A stretch of DNA of 10,272 nt from Candidatus Zixiibacteriota bacterium (GTDB lineage Bacteria; Zixibacteria; MSB-5A5; RBG-16-43-9), in NCBI GenBank assembly GCA_029858245.1, contig JAOUFL010000066.1, positions 1 to 10,272 of the forward strand, written 5' to 3'. The position numbers and the translations under genes were made by a program. Every line of letters begins with the position of its first letter. The first letter of the stretch is position 1. The notes under the pieces are model-generated. The model made no database searches. It saw nothing but the letters and a program-made list of their open reading frames with translations, and had not been told where the DNA came from. This document shows positions 5,941 to 10,272 of the stretch, one piece after another.

Positions 5941-8900
5941 GTGGCAGATACTCAATTGAGAAATATGAAAAAGCCATCAGATTTCTATGCAATAAAAATT
6001 CAACTGGCTTCTCCTGAGATTATCAGGTCATGGACATTTGGAGAAGTAACTAAACCAGAAACCATTAATTACAGATCCTTTAAACCTGAAAGGGAGGGTC
6101 TTTTCTGTGAAAGAATTTTCGGTCCGGTAAAGGACTGGGAATGTAATTGTGGTAAATACAAAAGGGTGAGATTTAAAGGAATAGTTTGTGACAGATGCGG
6201 GGTTGAAGTTACTCACTCGAAGGTCAGAAGAGAAAGAATGGGACACATTGAACTGGCTGTTCCTGTTTCTCATATCTGGTTTTTCAAATCAATTCCCAGC
6301 CGAATGGGATACCTTCTGGGACTCTCCATTAGAGATTTAGAGAGGATTTTATATTATGAGGCATATATAGTAATTGATCCGGGAAATACCCATCTAAAAT
6401 ATAAAGATATCATAACCGAGCAGGAATATCAGCAGCTTGAAGAAGAGGGTAAAGAGTTTGAAGCTCATATGGGGGCAGAGGCTATACTGAAGATATTACA
6501 ACAAATCGATATAGAGGAATTGTCCATCTCATTAAGAGCTCAGGTGAGGATAGAGACTTCAGCTCAGAGGAAAAAAGATATCCTGAAAAGGCTCCGGGTA
6601 ATTGAGTCGTTCAGACAGTCAAACAATAAACCGGAATGGATGATACTCAGAGCGCTTCCGGTTATCCCTCCTGATTTAAGGCCCCTGGTTCCCTTAGAAG
6701 GGGGAAGGTTTGCCACTTCGGATTTGAATGATCTTTACAGGAGAGTTATAAACCGCAACAATCGCTTGAAGAAATTAATTGAGATAAAGGCTCCTGAGGT
6801 AATTCTCAGAAACGAAAAGAGAATGCTACAGGAGGCTGTAGATGCACTACTGGATAACGGCAGAAGGTCGCAATCGGTCAGGGGTGATACCAAAAGACCG
6901 TTGAAATCGCTTTCAGATCTTCTCAAAGGGAAACAGGGTAGATTCCGGCAGAACCTTTTAGGCAAAAGAGTGGATTATTCGGGACGGTCAGTTATCGTCG
7001 TTGGACCAGAGCTTAAACTACATCAATGTGGTATTCCCAAGACTATGGCTTTAGAACTGTTCAAACCTTTCATTATAATGAAATTAGAGGAAAAAGGATA
7101 TGTCTCAACCGTAAAGTCCGCAAAAAAGTTTGTGGAGAAAGAAAAACCTGAGGTATGGGATATACTGGAGGAGATAATACGTGATCATCCCATACTTCTG
7201 AACAGAGCTCCAACTTTACACAGGTTAGGCATTCAGGCTTTTTATCCGGTTTTAGTAGAGGGGAAAGCTATAAGAATTCATCCTCTGGTGTGTGCTGCTT
7301 TCAATGCTGACTTCGATGGAGATCAGATGGCAGTACATGTACCATTATCTTTTGAGGCACAGTTAGAAGCCAGAGTGCTGATGCTTTCGGTCAACAACCT
7401 TCTTCTTCCTTCCAGCGGTCGTCCGGTGGCAATACCGAGCCAGGATATCGTTCTGGGATGTTACTATTTAACCAAGGTCGATATGGCGGATAAAGAAGAG
7501 GGCAGGATATACTCCTCACCGGAGGAGTTACTTTTAGCCCTGAACAATAAAATAGTTAAATTGCATACTCAAATAAGGGTGAGGATAGATGGTAAATTAG
7601 TTGATACCACGCCAGGGAGGGTTATTTTAAATCAGGTTATTCCAAAAGAATTAGGATTTTTTAACGATCTGGCAACCAAGAGCAAGATAGAAGGGTTGGT
7701 GGCACAGGCTTACCTTCTTTTAGGTAATTACAAAACAGCGGTTCTGCTTGATAATCTGAAACAGCTCGGCTTCGAATATGCTACCCTTGCTGGTATTACC
7801 GTGGGAATAGATGATTTGCTGATTCCCGAGCAAGAAAAAAATAAGCTTATTGAAAGAACCAATAAAGATATTGAAAAAATCCAGCAGCAATATGAAAAGG
7901 GTATAATCACAAATGGCGAAAGATACAATAAAGTGATCGATGCCTGGACACACACTACTAACGAAGTGGCTGAAATGATGTTTGAGGGATTGAAAATGTC
8001 AGAAGGGGGATTTAATCCAGTTTTCATGATGGCCGATTCCGGAGCAAGAGGAAGCAAGGATCAAATCAAACAACTGGCTGGGATGAGAGGATTGATGGCT
8101 AAGCCCCAGAAAAAGATAACCGGTCAAATAGGTGAGATTATAGAATCTCCTATTACCTCAAATTTCAAAGAAGGTCTGAGCGTGCTGGAATATTTTATAT
8201 CCACACATGGAGCCAGGAAAGGCTTAGCCGATACAGCTCTAAAAACTGCAGATGCTGGATATCTTACCCGAAGGCTTGTGGATGTAGCTCAGGATATGAT
8301 TATAACTGAAATTGACTGCGGAACAATACTGGGTTTGAATGTTGGAGCTTTGAAGGAAGGCGAGGAGATCATTGAGTCTTTAAAGGATCGTGTTCTGGGA
8401 CGTGTAGTTTTAGAGGATGTGGTTGATCCAATAAGCACCGAGTCGATAGCAGAAGCAGGTGAGGAGATTAATGAGGAATCAGCCACTCGAATAGAAGAAA
8501 GCGGAATAGAGACAGCGAAAATCAGATCTGTTCTAACCTGTGAATCCAAAAGGGGAGTCTGTGCTAAATGTTACGGTAGGAACCTTGCTACCAACGAGTT
8601 AGTTGAACTGGGAGAAGCCGTAGGAGTAATAGCCGCCCAGAGTATCGGAGAACCAGGAACACAGTTGACGCTTAGAACATTTCATATAGGCGGCACAGCA
8701 GCGAGAATTGCCGAGCAGTCAAAGGTAACAGCGAAAGCCGAGGGTAAGATAATTTTCAAAAAGGTAAAAACGGTCACCAGGAAAGATGGGGAAAAGATTG
8801 TTCTGGGTAGAGAAGGTGAAATAACCCTTCAAGATGATCAGGGGAGAGTTAGAGGTAGATATAACCTTCCCTATACTGCGATTTTAAAAGTCGAGGAAGG

Positions 8901-10002
8901 TTCACGAATTCATAAAGAAGATGTGCTATTTGAATGGGATCCGTACAATAACTTCATACTCTCGGAAAATAACGGGAAATCAGAATTCGTTGATTTAGTT
9001 GAAGATGTAACCTTTAGAGAGGAGCTTGATGAAACCACGGGGCTGCGTCAAAGAGTAGTTATGGAACAGAGAGAGAAGACATATAGACCACAAATTGTCG
9101 TGGTCGACAGCAAAGGCAAGAAGGCTGGAAATTATTCCATCCCAACCAGAGCTTATCTTTTAGTGCATGCGGGTGATGAAATTAAAGCTGGAGATGCACT
9201 GGTGAAAATACCGCGTGAGATCTCCAAAACCAGAGATATAACTGGCGGGCTTCCTCGTGTGGCAGAGCTTTTCGAAGCGAGAACTCCCAAGGAGCCAGCT
9301 ATCGTTAGCGAGGTTGATGGAGTTGTGGAATTCGGGAAGATAGTTAGAGGTGCTACCCAGATATTCGTTCGCGGTGATCAGGGAGAGGTTAGAGAATATC
9401 TCATACCTCACGGTAAACATATGAGGGCTCATTCAGGTGACCGGGTAAAAGCCGGGGACAGATTGTGCGAGGGATCAATAGACCCTCATGATATTTTAAG
9501 GATTAAAGGACCTAATGCAGTACAGGAATATCTGGTGAATGAGATTCAAGAGGTTTACAGGCTGCAAGGAGTAAAAATTAACGATAAACACATTGAGGTT
9601 ATCGTCAGGCAGATGCTTCAAAAGGTAAAGGTAGAAGATGTTGGTGATACTAATTTTCTTGAAGGTGAGCAGGTGGATAAGATAAAATTCAGGGAGGAGA
9701 ACGAAAAGGTGATTGCTGAAGGTGGAGAGCCTGCAACTTTCCAACCTCTTCTACTGGGGATAACTAAAGCTTCATTAACTACCGAGAGTTTTATCTCAGC
9801 AGCGTCATTTCAAGAAACTACCAGGGTATTGACTGAGGCTGCCGTTTCGGGAAAAACTGATGGGCTTTTGGGCTTGAAAGAGAATGTGATAATAGGTAGG
9901 TTAATACCTGCTGGAACCGGGTTAGAGTTTTACAGAAATATTGAATTGAAAGAAGAAGAGAAAACTGAAGTTGAAGAAAGCGTTATAAAAGAAAATGCTT
10001 GA
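5941..10002 (+). CDS. rpoC: DNA-directed RNA polymerase subunit beta'
   Basis: Complete beta' subunit, 1353 residues from GTG 5941; it carries the catalytic magnesium of RNA polymerase. Landmarks: clamp zinc site C68, C70, C83, C86; lid/switch region GRFRQNLLGKRVDYSGRSVI; catalytic NADFDGDQMAVH with metal ligands D457, D459, D461; bridge-helix region NPVFMMADSGARGSKDQIKQ; second zinc site C793, C867, C874, C877; trigger loop start around TFHIGG (H915), interrupted by an insertion at about 922-1097 (SI3 position), then resuming DITGGLPRVAELFEAR at 1099. The C-terminal portion GVKINDKHIEVIVRQML and NVIIGRLIPAGTG is intact, ending in an acidic, variable tail. The upstream in-frame GTG (5923) would add six residues but lacks a ribosome binding site. 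The stop TGA at 10000-10002 overlaps a TTGACA promoter element. Confidence 0.98.
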   Translation: MADTQLRNMKKPSDFYAIKIQLASPEIIRSWTFGEVTKPETINYRSFKPEREGLFCERIFGPVKDWECNCGKYKRVRFKGIVCDRCGVEVTHSKVRRERMGHIELAVPVSHIWFFKSIPSRMGYLLGLSIRDLERILYYEAYIVIDPGNTHLKYKDIITEQEYQQLEEEGKEFEAHMGAEAILKILQQIDIEELSISLRAQVRIETSAQRKKDILKRLRVIESFRQSNNKPEWMILRALPVIPPDLRPLVPLEGGRFATSDLNDLYRRVINRNNRLKKLIEIKAPEVILRNEKRMLQEAVDALLDNGRRSQSVRGDTKRPLKSLSDLLKGKQGRFRQNLLGKRVDYSGRSVIVVGPELKLHQCGIPKTMALELFKPFIIMKLEEKGYVSTVKSAKKFVEKEKPEVWDILEEIIRDHPILLNRAPTLHRLGIQAFYPVLVEGKAIRIHPLVCAAFNADFDGDQMAVHVPLSFEAQLEARVLMLSVNNLLLPSSGRPVAIPSQDIVLGCYYLTKVDMADKEEGRIYSSPEELLLALNNKIVKLHTQIRVRIDGKLVDTTPGRVILNQVIPKELGFFNDLATKSKIEGLVAQAYLLLGNYKTAVLLDNLKQLGFEYATLAGITVGIDDLLIPEQEKNKLIERTNKDIEKIQQQYEKGIITNGERYNKVIDAWTHTTNEVAEMMFEGLKMSEGGFNPVFMMADSGARGSKDQIKQLAGMRGLMAKPQKKITGQIGEIIESPITSNFKEGLSVLEYFISTHGARKGLADTALKTADAGYLTRRLVDVAQDMIITEIDCGTILGLNVGALKEGEEIIESLKDRVLGRVVLEDVVDPISTESIAEAGEEINEESATRIEESGIETAKIRSVLTCESKRGVCAKCYGRNLATNELVELGEAVGVIAAQSIGEPGTQLTLRTFHIGGTAARIAEQSKVTAKAEGKIIFKKVKTVTRKDGEKIVLGREGEITLQDDQGRVRGRYNLPYTAILKVEEGSRIHKEDVLFEWDPYNNFILSENNGKSEFVDLVEDVTFREELDETTGLRQRVVMEQREKTYRPQIVVVDSKGKKAGNYSIPTRAYLLVHAGDEIKAGDALVKIPREISKTRDITGGLPRVAELFEARTPKEPAIVSEVDGVVEFGKIVRGATQIFVRGDQGEVREYLIPHGKHMRAHSGDRVKAGDRLCEGSIDPHDILRIKGPNAVQEYLVNEIQEVYRLQGVKINDKHIEVIVRQMLQKVKVEDVGDTNFLEGEQVDKIKFREENEKVIAEGGEPATFQPLLLGITKASLTTESFISAASFQETTRVLTEAAVSGKTDGLLGLKENVIIGRLIPAGTGLEFYRNIELKEEEKTEVEESVIKENA

Positions 10003-10040
10003 CAAATATTGATTAATATTTAAATTATTTGTTTTATAAT
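9999..10040 (+). promoter_or_regulatory. Candidate sigma-70-type promoter(s) for the rpsL (str) operon
   Basis: A perfect TTGACA (-35) at 9999-10004 overlaps the last bases of rpoC. The nearest -10 at a suitable distance is TAAATT at 10021-10026 (16-base spacer, 4 of 6 consensus). A perfect TATAAT at 10035-10040 is 30 bases from TTGACA, too far to pair with it, but has TTAATA at 10013-10018 with a 16-base spacer. Two overlapping promoters, or one using TATAAT, are possible. The very AT-rich context raises the chance-match rate, but a perfect -35 and a perfect -10 just ahead of rpsL are suggestive. From TATAAT, transcription would begin near 10047, giving a leader of about 70 bases. Confidence 0.6.
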
Positions 10041-10116
10041 TTAATTAAGAGCTTTTATAAGGTGTAAAACACAGGAAGAATAAAACAAACAGACAGTTCA
10101 GCAAGGGAGAATAAGT
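10003..10116 (+). other. rpoC-rpsL intergenic region
   Basis: This 114-base gap is strongly AT-rich in its first half (promoter-like) and A-rich afterwards. It has no GC-rich hairpin followed by a T tract, so some read-through from rpoC into rpsL is likely. A minor 4-bp hairpin GTGT-AAA-ACAC lies at 10062-10072 in the presumed leader. No small ORF with a ribosome binding site is visible. Confidence 0.6.
10004..10021 (+). repeat. AT-only dyad between -35 and -10 of the candidate rpsL promoter
   Basis: AAATATT-GATT-AATATTT is a perfect 7-bp inverted repeat with a 4-base centre. It occupies the spacer between TTGACA and TAAATT almost exactly. A second, wider inverted repeat (ACAAATA at 10002-10008, TATTTGT at 10026-10032) surrounds it. 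It could be an operator-like site, but has no G or C in its arms and would make a weak RNA hairpin, so I do not call it a terminator. Chance in AT-rich DNA is a real alternative. Confidence 0.35.
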
Positions 10117-10272
10117 TTGCCCACTATTAATCAGCTGATTAAACACGGCCGGAAGCAGGCGAAGGGAAAGGAAAAAGCACCAGCATTGCAAAGATGCCCT
10201 CAGAGAAGAGGTGTGTGCACGAGAGTGTATACCTCCACTCCCAAAAAGCCTAACTCAGCTTTAAGAAAAGTT
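10117..10272 (+). CDS. rpsL: 30S ribosomal protein S12, 5' part
   Basis: First 52 codons of S12, running off the right edge without a stop. It starts at TTG 10117 with GGGAG at 10105-10109, seven bases upstream, and reads MPTINQLIKHGRKQAKGKEK followed by the highly conserved CPQRRGVCTRVYTSTPKKPN block. S12 sits at the decoding centre of the 30S subunit and helps monitor codon-anticodon pairing. Lys43, the position most often changed in streptomycin-resistant mutants, is the sensitive-type Lys within TPKKPNSALRK. The family is usually 120-140 residues, so more than half is missing. Its position directly after rpoC suggests that rpsG, fusA and tuf follow outside the window; that is inference from the common str operon order. 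Confidence 0.96.
   Translation, partial: MPTINQLIKHGRKQAKGKEKAPALQRCPQRRGVCTRVYTSTPKKPNSALRKV

Noticed and set aside
10003..10045. Intrinsic terminator after rpoC
   Set aside because: The inverted repeats are almost entirely A/T and are not followed by a proper T tract, so a stable terminator is unlikely.
10243..10248. Streptomycin-resistance substitution in S12
   Set aside because: Lys43 and Lys44 within TPKKPN are the usual sensitive-type residues; the other common site (around Lys88) is outside the window.

Overview
The window is a nearly gap-free stretch of the bacterial rif (beta) operon running into the str operon, all on the + strand: the 3' part of rplK (L11), then complete rplA (L1), rplJ (L10), rplL (L7/L12), rpoB and rpoC, then the first 52 codons of rpsL (S12). 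No mobile element, CRISPR array, tRNA, rRNA or foreign gene is visible. This is ordinary core information-processing DNA. I do not see an undescribed system; the points worth a second look are small variations within well-known genes.

Organism: a bacterium with a moderately AT-rich genome, using ATG, GTG and TTG starts with clear Shine-Dalgarno sequences. RNA polymerase beta carries a long charged coiled-coil insertion just upstream of the DKMAGRHGNKG motif (the beta-i9/SI2 position), and beta' carries a ~175-residue insertion in the trigger loop (the SI3 position). Both are typical of Gram-negative-type lineages (Proteobacteria, Bacteroidetes/Chlorobi relatives and several candidate phyla) and are absent from Firmicutes and Actinobacteria. 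The direct rpoC-rpsL junction is a common ancestral-type order. I cannot name the phylum from this alone; an FCB-like or uncultured candidate lineage is a guess.

Layout: rplK end (1-257), rplA (284-985), rplJ (1003-1524) and rplL (1544-2005) are separated by only 17-26 bases and must be co-transcribed. Wider gaps precede rpoB (73 bases), rpoC (91 bases) and rpsL (114 bases). The last gap begins with a perfect TTGACA that overlaps the rpoC stop codon and also contains a perfect TATAAT, so the str operon probably has its own promoter in addition to read-through.

How the genes work together: L11, L10 and L7/L12 build the ribosomal stalk and GTPase-associated centre that recruits translation factors, L1 forms the opposite mobile stalk at the E site, beta and beta' form the catalytic core of RNA polymerase, and S12 is the small-subunit decoding-centre protein. 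Points of interest are two possible starts in rplL giving long and standard L7/L12, a three-repeat L12-binding helix in L10, Asn at the rifampicin-critical position of beta, a hairpin abutting the rpoC ribosome binding site, and an AT-only dyad filling the spacer of the candidate rpsL promoter.
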